NCBI RefSeq assembly: GCF_023053635.1
Contig: NC_086183.1
Coordinates: forward strand, 1,929,501 to 1,993,500
DNA: 64,000 nt
From: Elgaria multicarinata webbii
Taxonomy: Eukaryota > Chordata > Lepidosauria > Squamata > Anguidae
Direction: 5' to 3'
In this document: positions 1 through 11,022 of the stretch, in pieces
How the letters are laid out: every line of letters begins with the position of its first letter
Numbering within the stretch: the first letter of the stretch is position 1
Program-made: the position numbers and the translations under genes
Notes under the pieces: model-generated
The model's input: only the letters and a program-made list of their open reading frames with translations
Told to the model about the DNA's origin: nothing
Database searches by the model: none

Positions 1-361
1 TTAGGCAGATGCACCGCCCATAAAGAGAAAAGAAGGACGATCTCCAGGGGACACGAGGAGAGGCCATCAGCCCAAGGTGTCCCACCCCGAGCGCCATCCT
101 GCTTCCGACAGGGGTCAGCCAAATGAGCTCCGGGGAAGAGAGGGGTGGCCTTCCCCCCTGGCATCTAGATCTCAGGGATACAGTGCTGCTGCACATGGAG
201 GCCCAGCTTACTATCTTGGCTCACAATCATCATAAATATCCCAGGTCAGTTCCATGGCAGGCCAAGAGCAGCAGGCAGTGGAGTCAGAACTCTGAAGTAT
301 GTGGAGGAAATGTTTTGTAAAGATTGCTTCTGTGAGTGAACGGCCCCCAGTGAACAGCCTC

Positions 362-656
362 CATATTTTCTGTGTTAAGGGTGGGGGGAAGGGGGAGCAG
401 CAGTGGGAAAATACAGGAGCTGAAGAGGCTGGTGTCTCCGATGTCAGCAGGGCGGTGAATCCGTTCTGGGTTTCATTTAGCCCTCTAAAGGAGCAATCCA
501 GGAGCACCTTGGAGAGCTCCTTTAGAGTTCTGACTGGTTTGCACTGAAACCCGGAGTGGATTTACTGCCCCACTGACGTCAGAGCCACCAGCCTCTTTGG
601 CTCCTGTAGTTTCTCACTGCTGTTCCCCCTTTCCCCCCCTTAACACAGAAAATATG
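362..656. mobile_element. 295-bp palindromic element (MITE-like)
   Basis: CATATTTTCTGTGTTAAGGG at 362 is repeated inverted at 656, and the two arms of about 147 bp stay similar to a centre near 509 (CTCTAAAGGAGC / GCTCCTTTAGAG). The ends are compatible with insertion at a TA dinucleotide, which would suggest a Tc1/mariner-type MITE, but this is inference. Confidence 0.7.
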
Positions 657-1728
657 TCCAGCAGAAACATGCAGCAGAGCTGCGCACGGCCTTCTCATTG
701 CCAGCGCTAAGAGCCGTAGGTCTGGAAGCAACCACAGCTTAACACTCCAGCAGACAGCCGAAGCCCCCACTCCCGCCTCGCATAGCCAGGGGGAGGCAGC
801 TCCAAAAGTGTCCGCTGACCAATCCTGCCCTGGGTCTGTGTCGCTCGGCTCTGTGGCTGGGGTCTGCAGGCGTGTTTTCAGGCCGGCTGCTCCCTGAGCT
901 AACAGTCGGGAGGCCTTGTGCAGCACCTCGATCTTCTTTACCTGAAAAGAGTGTCACTGGTGAGAAAAAAAAGACCGAAGGTGCGGTGGGAGAGCAACGG
1001 GGGGGCTATAAATGGAAGATGTTGTTCTCTGGACCGCGTGTAAAATTCTATGAATGAAGCAGAGCAGTTGCGCGAGAAAAGCTTCATCTACAGGCTTTGG
1101 CCGGGGATTAAGGCAAATCCACAGTGGTCGTCCTGTTCACAGACCCAAAACACTGGAGATGGCATTTGCTGCAAGAGATAAGCAGACACCCGAAGCACTG
1201 AAACTGCATCAAGACTTCGGGTGCATCTGGACGAAGCTTTTATGGCACCATTTCCCCTGCCTCGATCACCAGATTTTACCTGGGGTGTCTCCCCCCACCC
1301 CGCCCCCATTGCCTTCTTGTGCTTTCCCAGCACTGCGTCTTTTTTCTTTTTCTTTTTAACTTCAGAAAACCCGTTAAGCCAGAAAAGACAGAGTATCTGC
1401 TCTAGGCCTTGTGATTATTTGTGCCTTGACCCCTCTGTCTGGAAGCACCCTTCGTATTTGAGGACCTGTCGTGAGGCCCTGGAAGCAAAATCTCCGGTGT
1501 GAAAGAGTCACTCTCCACCAACCGACTGGAGAAGAGAGGGCCTCCGAGCAACGGCAGAATTGCCTTCCCAGGAGGACAGCCTTGCTAGATCAGGCCAAAG
1601 ACCCATCGATTCCAGGATCCTGTTTTCCACAGTGGCCAACGAGGTCCTTCTGGGAAACCCACAAACAGCAGCACTCTCTTGCTCGTGTGCCCCAGCAGCG
1701 GGTATTCTGATGTACCACTGAATCTGAT
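657..1728. other. Unassigned sequence
   Basis: No gene or repeat recognised here; only short, unrelated reading frames. The first 361 bases of the window likewise show nothing. Confidence 0.5.
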
Positions 1729-1733
1729 GGTGG

Positions 1734-1776
<43 letters not shown>

Positions 1777-1972
1777 CTCCCCTTTCCCTCACAGAGGCCA
1801 AGGGTGCCATACATGCTCTCCCTCCTGTTCTATCTGCACAATGACCCTGTAAGGTAGGTTAGGCTGAGAGTGTGCCTGGGCCAAGATCACATGGCTGGAT
1901 GGAGATTTGAACCTGCATCTCCCCAGGCCTAGCCTAACACTCTAACCACTACGCTGCATGGCTCTCAGTGTG
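1729..1972 (-). mobile_element. tRNA-derived SINE with (ATC)n tail
   Basis: Read on the minus strand: a Pol III A-box-like GTAGTGGTTAGAGTG, a B-box-like GGTTCAAATCTCC, the core CAGCCTAACCTACCTTACAGGGTCATTG, and a tail that has become an ATC repeat (1729-1776). Confidence 0.75.
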
Positions 1973-2079
1973 TCTCTATGGTGCTCCTCACCACGACTAG
2001 CCCTCCCCTCATCCAGATTCTGTCTCTGTGAACCAAGAGGTTCCCAGTTCAAATCTCACAGCCATGAACTGTGGGCCAA

Positions 2080-2340
2080 CGCCATCTTTTTGGCGCCAGG
2101 TTAAAGCTGCCTTCTTCTCTCAGGCTTTCGGCAGCATATAATGAGTTTAAATTAGTTCTTGGATCATCTTGGTTGATGGGTTAACAAATTGTTTTTAGAT
2201 ATACGTTGTCTGCGGCTTTATATAAATTCCTTTCTATTTGTATTTTGTAGATTGTATTTTTAATTATTTTTTAATTTTTGCAAATGGCCCAGAGAGCGTC
2301 TGCTATGGAATAAATGAAATGAAAATGAAATGAAAATGAA
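2080..2340 (+). mobile_element. LINE/SINE 3' tail, diverged
   Basis: AT-rich stretch ending GCCCAGAGAGCGTCTGCTATGG then AATAAATGAAATGAAAATG. The same terminal motif occurs at 15935-16082, 31213-31262 and 63735-63835. Confidence 0.5.
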
Positions 2341-3032
2341 TTCTCTGGGTGGTCCTTGACAATCTCTGATTTCTCAGCCCCCCATCAGCAACATGGGGAA
2401 AATCCTGACCCACCTTACAAGGTCATTGCAAGGATTACTGGGGAAATGTATGCCAAGTGCTTTGAAGTCCCGAAATGGAAATGTTAGGATGACATTAGAA
2501 TCCCAAATCTTATTATTTTGCTGCCCCAAATGTCTGTGTAGCATGACTTGGGAGGCATGTGCCAGAATTCCTACCAAGGTCACTGAGGATAGCTGGGGTA
2601 GTCCAGTTCATGGGTCACTTGCAGCTCCTGCAGTGTCCCTAAACCACGGGCGGTCTGCTTGTGCCCTGCAGTTCTGGAATGGATTCCCCACAATGATCCC
2701 AATGTTCCCACACCTCGGAGCAGGGAGAGCAAAGCTGGGCCCAGGTATCTTCCTGCAGCCACCTTGTTCCACGAGTGGAGAGGACGCCCTACCCATGCTC
2801 GGATGCAGCCACGGAAGCCTGTGGCAGGCCTTGCCGGGTCAGGAACAGGTGCAGGATTAGCAGTAATTGGCTGCAGTTTGAGGGCCATCACTTCTCCGCT
2901 GATTACCTGCTGCAAACTCACACCTGCCATTCAGCCACTAATCTGTGGGATTAGAGAGACCCCAGCAGATGGCTCACAGCCAGAGATAGACCATTTCCTC
3001 CTCCGCCAGGGCCTTCTCTGCAGGCAGGCCCT
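2341..3032. other. Unassigned sequence
   Basis: Overlapping frames of up to 155 codons occur on both strands but have no recognisable motif, splice context or similarity. Nothing else is seen. Confidence 0.45.
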
Positions 3033-3040
3033 GCTACGCC

Positions 3041-3311
3041 CAGGGCCAGTGCCAGACTGTTTTGCGCCCTAGGCAGGTGAGCTGCTTTCACCCACCCACC
3101 TGGGCGCGGGGTGCCATCTCGCCCACCCAGCCGAAGTGAAGCCAGGACGCTGGGGTGGGGGGCAGGGGGGCGGCTTCAGAACGGCACGCCCGGAAGCCGC
3201 CCTCTCAGAGCCGCCGTGGGAGAGCGGCTTCTGGGTGCGGCATTCAACGCCCCCCTTACCTTGGCGCTCTAGGCGGCCGCCTGAGTGGCCTCTATGGTAG
3301 CACTGGCCCTG
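3041..3311. mobile_element. hAT-type MITE, 271 bp, perfect target duplication
   Basis: Termini CAGGGCCAGTGC and GCACTGGCCCTG are exact inverted repeats. They are flanked by the 8-bp duplication GCTACGCC (3033-3040 and 3312-3319). No coding capacity. GC-rich interior. Confidence 0.9.
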
Positions 3312-3476
3312 GCTACGCCCCCTCTCTCTTTGTGCCACTGGAAAGCCTGGTGCCTTTGAATGGTCCCTATGGGAAGGCTCTCCTTCATCACGGCTTATAG
3401 GTCACTCTTAGGGAGCATCTGTCGAGAGCCACTGTGGTGTAGCGGTTGGCCTGAGACTTAAAAGACGTGGGATTTA

Positions 3477-3612
3477 GAGCTCCAGCACACCGACTTTTCC
3501 CCCCTGGGATGCATCTGCGATTCCCACCTCCATTTCATTAGTGCATCAAGCGCTGGTCACTTTACCGTGCGTGTGTTCTTGCACTATTTCGCTTTGTTTA
3601 CCTTTTCACCTG
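3477..3612 (+). repeat. Unclassified repeat, copy 1 (136 bp)
   Basis: GAGCTCCAGCACACCGACTTTTCC ... AAGCGCTGGTCACTTTACCGTG ... CCTTTTCACCTG aligns end to end with 17987-18122. A SINE-like head (GTGGTGTAGCGGTTGGCC) lies just upstream. Confidence 0.55.
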
Positions 3613-3955
3613 CAACAGCTTGCACGTCCTGGTATCGCCACTGCGCTCACTCCACCTCACCTTTTTCTTCCACCTCCAGTGGTTCTTGTGGTTGATGGAC
3701 ATTGCAATGGAGGTGGGCACCATCCCCCTCCTCCCTCTGGTTTTGTTGTCTACTGTTTTAACGATTTAGTGATTGATCGATTAGGCTGTTTCTGCCTTCG
3801 GAGGGGGAGAAAGAGCAATGAGAGAACAATGAGAGAGGGGCTGGAGTAGCAGAAGTACGCTCATGCGAGTCAGCACGCCCTCCTCTTTCATCAGCAAGAG
3901 CTCTGCGAGGGAAAGGAGACATCAAGGCTATATGCTACCTCCAGTAGCAGAGGCA

Positions 3956-4689
3956 CAGAATCATAGAATCATAGAATAGCAGAGTCGGAAGGGGCCTTTA
4001 AGGCCATTGAGTCCAACCCCCCTGCTCGATGCAGGAATCCACCCTAAAGCATCCCTGACAGATGCTTGTCCAGCCGCCTCTTGAAGGCCTCTAGTGTGGG
4101 AGAGCCCACAACCTCCCTAGGTCACTGATTCCATTGTCGTACTGCTGTAACAGTCAGGAAGTTTTTCCTGATGTCCAGCCGGAATCTGGCTTCCTTTAAC
4201 TTGAGCCCGTTATTCCGTGTCCTGCACTCTGGGAGGATCAAGAAGAGATCCTGGTCCTCCTCTGTGGGACAACCTTTTAAGTATTTGAAGAGTGCTATCA
4301 TGTCTCCCCTCCATCTTCTCTTCTCCAGGCTAAACATGCCTACTTCCCTTGCTCGGCTTCGTCCATTCTCTTCTGCTGCCCCTTACGCCTGGAACGTTCT
4401 TCCAGAACATTTGAGAACTACAAGTTCAACCGCAGCTTTTAAAGCTCAACTAAAAACTTTTCTTTTTCCTAAAGCTTTTAAAACTTGATGTTGTGCAGAC
4501 TTCTACTGTTACTTTCTACTGTTAGTTTTACCCTACCCTGTGCCTGCTTACCCTACCCTGTACCTGTTTGCATTCTCTTCCCCTCCTTATTGTTTTACTA
4601 TGATTTTATTAGATTGTAAGCCTATGCGGCAGGGTCTTGGAATTTACTGTTTTACTCTGTACAGCACCATGTACACTGATGGTGCTATA

Positions 4690-4749
<60 letters not shown>

Positions 4750-7150
4750 GTTCTTTCAGTCTCTCTTAATAGGGCTTTGTTTCCAGACCCCTGATCATCC
4801 TGGTTGCCCTCCTCTGAACACGCTCCGGCTTGTCTGCGTCCTTCTTGAATTGTGGAGCCCAGAACTGGACGCAATACTCTAGATGAGGCCTAACCAGGGC
4901 CGAATAGAGAGGAACCAGTACCTCACGCGATTTGGAGGCTATGCTTCTATTAATGCAGCCCAAAATAGCATTTGCCTTTCTTGCAGCCATATCGCACTGT
5001 TGGCTCATATTCAGCTTGCGATCTACAACAATTCCAAGATCTTTCTCGTTTGTAGTATTGCTGAGCCAACTATCCCCCACCTTGTAACTGTGCATTTGGT
5101 TTCCTTTTCCTAGGTGTAGAACTTGGCATTTATCCCTATTAAATTTCATCCTGTTGTTTTCAGCCCAGCACTCCAGCCTATCAAGATCACTTTGAAGTTT
5201 GTTTCTGTCTTCCAGGGTATTAGCTATCCCACCCAATTTTGTGTTGTCTGCAAATTTGATAAGCGTTTCCTGCACCTCCTCATCCAAATCATTAATAAAA
5301 ATGTTGAAGAGCACTGGGCCCAGGACTGAGCCCTGTGGTACCCCACTTGTTGCCTCTCCCCAGTTTGAGAAGGTTCCATTGATAAGTACTCTTTGAGTCC
5401 GATTCTGTAGCCACCTAATAGTTGTTCCATCTAGCCCACTCTTAGCTAGTTTGTTAATCAGAATATCATGGGGCACTTTGTCAAAAGCTTTGCTGAAGTC
5501 AAGATATATTACATCCACAGCATTCCCAAAGTCCACAAGGGAGGTTACCTGATCAAAAAAGGAGATCAAATTAGTCTGGCAGGATTTGTTCCTGACAAAT
5601 CCATGTTGGCTTCTAGTAATCACTGCATTGATTTCAAGGTGTTTACAGATTGACTTCTTTATAATCTGCTCCAAAATTTTCCCAGGGATGGATGTCAGAC
5701 TGACTGGTCTGTAGTTCCCAGGTTCCTCCTTTTTGCCCTTTTTGAAGATAGGGACAACATTAGCCCTCCTCCAGTCGTCCAGCACCTCACCCGTCTTCCA
5801 TGATTTCACAAAGATAAAAGACAGTGGTTCTCAGAGTTCTTCTGCTAGCTCCTTCATTACCCTAGAATGCAGTCCATCGGGCCCTGTAGATTTGAACTCA
5901 TTCAAGGAAATTAGGTGTTCTTTGACCATTTGTTCATCAATCTCAAACTGCAATCCTGCCCCCTCAACTTGTCATTCACTTTTTCCAAGGGGGTCATAGA
6001 CTCGCTTTTGGGAGAAGACTGAGCCAAAGTAGGAAGTGAGCACTTCAACCTTTTCTTTGTCATCTGTTATCAATTTGCCATCCTCATTAAGCAGTTGGAC
6101 CACCATTTCTTTCCTCTGTCTTTTACTACTCACGTATCTGAAGAAAGCCTTTTTATTGCCTTTAGCATCCCTCGCTAATCTCAGCTCATTCTCAACTTTA
6201 GCCTTCTTTTGTAGCCTGGCCTTCCTTCCACTTCCTATATGTATCCTTTTTTGTTTTGTTTTCAGGTCATCTCTAAGGTTTTTGTGGAGCCACATTGGTT
6301 TCCTCTGTTGTCTTCTTTTTTCCTTGTTGGGATTCTTTGTAATTGTGACTTTAACATTTCCTTTTTTAAATACTCCCACCCATCTTGCACTCCTTTTCTC
6401 ATTAGGTTCACTTGCCATGGGACCTTACTTAACATGGTTCTGAGTTTATTAAAATCAGCTTTCCTAAAATCCAGAGTACGTGTGTGGCTACACTCAACTT
6501 TTGTCTCCTTCATAATCAAGAATTCAAGTATGACGTGGTCACTTTCCCCCAGAGTTCCCGTAACTGCCACTTTATCCACTAAGTCATCCCTGTTGGTCAA
6601 TATCAAGTCAAGGATTGCCAATCCTCTAGTTCCTTCCTTCACTTTCTGTAGGAGAAAGTTATCACCCACACATGTCAGAGATTTTCTTGCAAGGGCCACT
6701 TTTGGCAGTATTTGTCTCCCAACAGGTATCAGGGTAATTGAAGTCCCCCCATCACTGCTACATCAGACTTCCTTGAAACACTGGCAATTTGTTTCTCAAA
6801 AGTTTCGTCCTCGTCTTCTCCTTGATTGGGTGTTCTTTTTATGTTCTTTTTATTCCTTGCCCCATTTATTTTAATCCAGATGCTCTCCATGGGGCTCCCA
6901 GTCTCATCTGCTTGTATTTCTGTGCAGGGATAGGTATTTTTAACATATAGCACAACTCCGCCTCCCTTTCTATTTCTTCTGTTATTTTTGAACAAGTTAT
7001 ATCCTTCAATTGCTATATTGTTGCCTCGAGGTTTACGTCTCCCGCCTCAGTAAGATTCAGTTTAAAGCCCTCCTGATCAAGTTCTTCATGCTGTGGCCGA
7101 ACACATTCTTTCCAGCCCTTGTGAGGTGCAACCCATCCCTTGCCAGCAGT
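3956..7150 (-). mobile_element. CR1 LINE, long copy, interrupted by an L2-like LINE
   Basis: Non-LTR retrotransposon reading right to left. In order it shows the end of ORF1 (DGLHLTRAGKNVFGHSMKNL near 7060-7130), the APE-type endonuclease part of ORF2 (SDH motif near 6540), the linker, an open reverse-transcriptase frame of 347 codons (5809-4766; motifs YLDFSKAFDKVPH, SGVPQGSVLGPVLFNIFIND), and a 3' UTR ending in the CR1 octamer-type repeat TCTATGATTCTATGATTC. Bases 4341-4747 belong to a later insertion. The catalytic box reads FADN instead of FADD, so the enzyme should be dead; the endonuclease half has frame breaks, and ORF1 is truncated. Confidence 0.9.
4341..4747 (+). mobile_element. L2-like LINE 3' end inserted in the CR1 copy
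   Basis: Encodes the typical L2 ORF2 C-terminus (RPFSSAAPYAWNVLPEHLR... KAQLKTFLFPKAFK), then a 3' UTR with the recurring block GTACAGCACCATGTACACTG and a tail of TAAATAAATAAATAATAATAAT to 4747. CR1 sequence resumes exactly after it, so it is younger than the CR1 copy. Confidence 0.85.
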
Positions 7151-7300
7151 CCATGTCTATATACATCAGTTGCTGGGGAACATGGGTGGGAGGGTGCTGT
7201 TGCACCGTGTCCTGCTTGTGGGTTTCTAGTCAACAGCTGCCTGGCCACTGTGTGAACAGAGTGCTGGACTAGCAGGGCTCTTTTTATGTTCTTATGTTTT
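7151..7300 (+). mobile_element. CR1-type LINE 3' end fragment
   Basis: Contains the recurring block TTGCTGGGGAACATGGGTGG, GTGTGAACAGAGTGCTGGAC and a TTTTTATGTTCTTATG end. It abuts the 5' end of the minus-strand CR1 copy head to head. Confidence 0.75.
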
Positions 7301-7639
7301 AAACTGAACAGTACAAATTAATTCTTTGAGACAGCAATGGCTAAAATACAGACTGCTCTTTTGTAAGTTTTTAAAGTTAAAAACAACCAAACTAACTAAT
7401 AATGATGGGACCACCTGATTTTTTCTTTTGAAGGGGGTGGCAGTGTATTCTATAAATTAGGGGCCATTACTGGGAAAGCCCTACTCCCAGTACTGGTCCA
7501 TCTAGGATCTTTTAATGAAGGCCAGAGAGCAGGGCCTCTAGCATTGCTCTTGATACTTGGGCTCGTTCAGGTGTGGGCAACCCTTCAGAGCAAGAGGTGA
7601 GCAAATGGTTTAACCTGCGGGGGGGGGCAAAGCAGCTCT

Positions 7640-7780
7640 CCTTCGCTTCAAGCAAAGGTTGGACAGACATCTGTTGGGAGTGCTATATTTGTGGATTCCC
7701 TGCAAAGATCAGGGGAGTTGAACTAATGGTCTACAAGGCACCCTCCAACTTGAGGGTTCTATGCCTTCTTCTCTTCTTGG
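7640..7780 (+). mobile_element. CR1 3' end fragment (diverged)
   Basis: GGTTGGACAGACATCTGTTGGGAGTG through CTCCAACTTGAGGGTTCTATG follows the CR1 3' UTR at low identity. Confidence 0.55.
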
Positions 7781-8274
7781 GGAAAATCTGGCCTTTACAC
7801 AACAACCCACTTGGCCCACCATTCACCAATGCCTTTTTAGTGACTAAAGACGACCCTTTCTGCCCCAGGCAGACTGCTTATTAGCCCTCTGACAACACCG
7901 GAAGGGAGTTGGGCAGACACACACCAGCTCTTTTACAATCAGATTGCCCACTAATCAACGACAAGTTAGCTACACTACAAACGGTACTTACAATTAGTTT
8001 CAGACCCCCAGTCTCGCAATAGGTATTTCCCCATGTGTAATTTGATCATCTTTGTAGCAAGAATTCCTTTGTCATGGCGAGTTGCTGAATTTTGCACACA
8101 CTAAATTGCAAGGATGCACTTGGCTGAGACTATATTCTGTGCTAGTGGGGTGGTCAGCCATATTACTCTGGGACCACCACACTTGTCAGCAGTATCATTG
8201 GTGGTTGTGGCATCTGTGGGCAGGATTGCAAAACGTGGTCAGGATTGCAAAATGCAGGCAATCCTGCGTTTTGG

Positions 8275-8365
8275 CCAAAGAGAGATGGGACGGTGCTGTT
8301 GCACAAAGTGAGCAGAGCGCCAGACTAGATGGACCCTTGGCCTGATCCAGCAGGGCTCTTATGGG
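8275..8365 (+). mobile_element. CR1-type LINE 3' end fragment
   Basis: Matches the same 3' block as 7151-7300 (GGTGCTGTTGCAC, CAGACTAGATGGACCCTTGG, CCAGCAGGGCTCTTATG). Confidence 0.65.
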
Positions 8366-8559
8366 GAGGCAGGTGGAAGAGAGAATACTCAACCCAAGAA
8401 CTCTTCAAAAATGGGAGTCAGGTGCAGCAGCAACTCTCCCCTCCACATTTGCCATCTCAAATTGCTTTGAAATAGTTTGATGGCATCCTGAAATATTAAA
8501 GTTGAGTGAGAATCAATAGTAACAATTCACCTGTAAATGAAAATACACCAATGCTATTC

Positions 8560-8890
8560 GTAGAATCATAGAATCATAGAATAGTAGAGTTGGAAGGGGC
8601 CTTTAAGGCCATTGAGTCCAACACCCCTGCTCGATGCAGGAATCCACCCTAAAGCATCCCCGACAGATGCTTGTCCAGCTGCCTCTTGAAGGCCTCTAGT
8701 GTGGGAGAGGCCACAACATCCCTAGGTAACTGGTTCCATTGTCGTACTGCTCTAACAGTCAGGAAGTTTTTCCTGATGTCCAGCTGGAATCTGGCTTCCT
8801 TTAACTTGAGCCCGTTATTCTGTGTCCTGCACTCTGGGAGGATCGAGAAGAGATCCTGGCCCTCCTCTGTGTGACAACCTTTTAAGTATT
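8560..8890 (-). mobile_element. CR1 LINE 3' UTR fragment
   Basis: Near copy of the 3' UTR seen at 3956-4290, starting at the TAGAATCATAGAATCATAG end and running to TTTTAAGTATT. It is 5'-truncated, as usual for CR1. Confidence 0.85.
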
Positions 8891-9016
8891 CTTGGGCCTG
8901 TATTGCATGGGCCTGTAGATATGTATAGCCGTGAAGATCTACTCACAGCACTCCAAAGGAAACGAGAATGTCCAGAAGGCCCCTAAAGAAATCTAGCTGC
9001 CTGCTCTGTCTATATG

Positions 9017-9018
9017 CA

Positions 9019-9055
<37 letters not shown>
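9017..9055. repeat. (AT)n microsatellite
   Basis: About 18 uninterrupted TA units. Confidence 0.95.
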
Positions 9056-9056
<1 letters not shown>

Positions 9057-10412
9057 AACAAGGACAACGTGGCCATGTGGCCTCTTTTTCAGAGGACTGT
9101 CCTTTAAATAAATGTCTCCCTACTTGAAGGGTTGTCCTGTCTGCATCCAGTTTTGAGATCAAGAGCATTGGAACTCTTGCCCATCACCTGGACAGGCAGG
9201 AACTTAGTTCACTTGGTCACATTCCTCCATTACATGATGAGATTGTACTGGATTTCTATTTAAATTATAATCACTATTTCTACATTTGCATCTATATGTA
9301 TAGATGGGACTACACAAACCACCATCCCCTTTTGTCCCCTTTATGGGTGATGCATTTCCTCTTTTTTGGCAATTCAAAAGTGGCCAAGCCTACTTGGGGT
9401 GCATTGCTGTCATTGCCACCTCTCATGAGCACACAGCCAGGCCTCCTTCACTGCCAGGCTGCCATACCTGCCCTCTCTGGGAGACCCTTCCATCCCAGAG
9501 ACCTAAGGCAATGGACGGATGCTCTGCACTGACTCAGGGCTGACCCAAGACATTTTGCTCCCTGAGATGCAGCAACAAATGGCACCCCTACCCACCCACC
9601 CACCCAAAGGGCTGCCTAAACACATGGAAAGCCCCGTGGTGGGTATGCAGTGGCGCTGTGTCAAGTATACAATGCAGCAGCCATGGCACAGCTACCCAGG
9701 GCTTTCCAGCAGAGCTGCGGAGGAAAAAACTCAGGGACTTACCCTGACTTTTTTCTCTGGAGCGAGGTGAGTACAGCACATCTGCCATCTAGTCTCCCTC
9801 CTGAGTTGCAGTGGAGGCGTAGCCAGGCAGATGGCGACCCCTGATTGGTTGCCATCCGCTAGGGCGGAGTATAGGGGCAGGCCCAGCGGGCCCAATGCTG
9901 CCAGGAAGCCCCTGCGGCCTCCTCAGTCTGTATTACTTGCCACCACCCTGCACTAGCAAGTCTGCGGGGTTTGTTGACCGAGCGGCACCAATGCATCATG
10001 TGAAGGCAGCCCCCGAGACAAACCAGCCAATGCCAAGCACAGGTGTGCGTTTTTGGCATATGAGGTTGAAAAGCTCAAAGCACCTCTCTCAATCCCTGGC
10101 AGTAAAAACACCACCATAGCAAATTAAATAACTGACAGATAGTTGCTCTGTCTAAAATCTGCTGCACGCTCATTCTGCCCAATGGGAGGGCCGGCCCTGC
10201 ACCCAACACTTGTGCTTCACACCCACGGGACTCGTTGCCTGCCATTTCCAGCTACTGCAGGGATCTTGTTCGGCCCCATTTTCCTTTGCCCTCTGATTAC
10301 TGTGGTACAATTTCCCCAAATCACTGCATGGGAAGGGTAAAGTTCTCCACCACCACCCGCTTTGTCACAGCAGCAAAAGTCCCTTCTTAGGCAAAAGGGC
10401 ACTTCCAGGCAG

Positions 10413-10414
<2 letters not shown>
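9056..10414. other. Unassigned sequence
   Basis: Nothing recognised apart from a short CCCA run near 9588-9605. Confidence 0.5.

Positions 10415-10447
<33 letters not shown>
10415..10447. repeat. (GT)n microsatellite
   Basis: About 16 GT units. Confidence 0.95.
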
Positions 10448-10449
<2 letters not shown>

Positions 10450-10899
10450 TGCTGATGCTGTACATTTTGTTTCCTTCAACACTTTCACAATTTTGGGCCC
10501 TCGGAGGCTGACTTCTCCATAGTGAAAGAGAAACATGAAATGGGGAATTCCCCCCAAAGCAGCAGAAACCAGCCAGAACTAAAAAGGTTTGCGGTAAAAC
10601 AGCTGGCCCAGCGCAGTGGAAAGCCCAGCAAAAGGAAAGTGGACAACTCCAAGCAGAGGAGAAGGCGGAACCCTCTGGGGCAATCCAGTAAGCGAGTTGT
10701 GTTTCCTCTTTTGCGTTGCAATGAAACCTCCAGTGCACAAGTAACACGCCAACCAGGGCACGGCAGGCCCCGGGCTTCAGGCGTGTCAGTCCTAGCTTTC
10801 ACTTTCAGTGCCAGGATTCGGCCTGCACAGAATGTATGGAGGAAGAACAGAGAAGAGTACACTTGAGCAGGTGCAGAGAGCTTGTCTTACTGAGCCACC

Positions 10900-11022
10900 T
10901 GCTGTCCTACAGATGTTTTGGACTTCAACTCCCATAATCATAAGCCTTGGACATGCTGTCTGGGGCTGATGGGAATTGTAGTCCAAAACATCTGGAGGAC
11001 AGCAGATTGCCTATCCCTGGAG
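10900..11022. mobile_element. Palindromic repeat of the CATCTGGAGGGC family
   Basis: CAGATGTTTTGGACTTCAACTCCCAT and GATGGGAATTGTAGTCCAAAACATCTGG are inverted arms around about 45 bp. This is the best-preserved copy of a family that recurs at least seven times in the window. Confidence 0.75.

Noticed and set aside
1508-1810. Minus-strand frame with a run of 16 histidines
   Set aside because: The run is the translated ATC repeat tail of a SINE.
2393-3072. Overlapping frames of 155 and 137 codons
   Set aside because: No motif or splice support, and the second runs into the hAT MITE.
6239-6874. 211-codon plus-strand frame
   Set aside because: Antisense shadow of the CR1 ORF2 endonuclease region.
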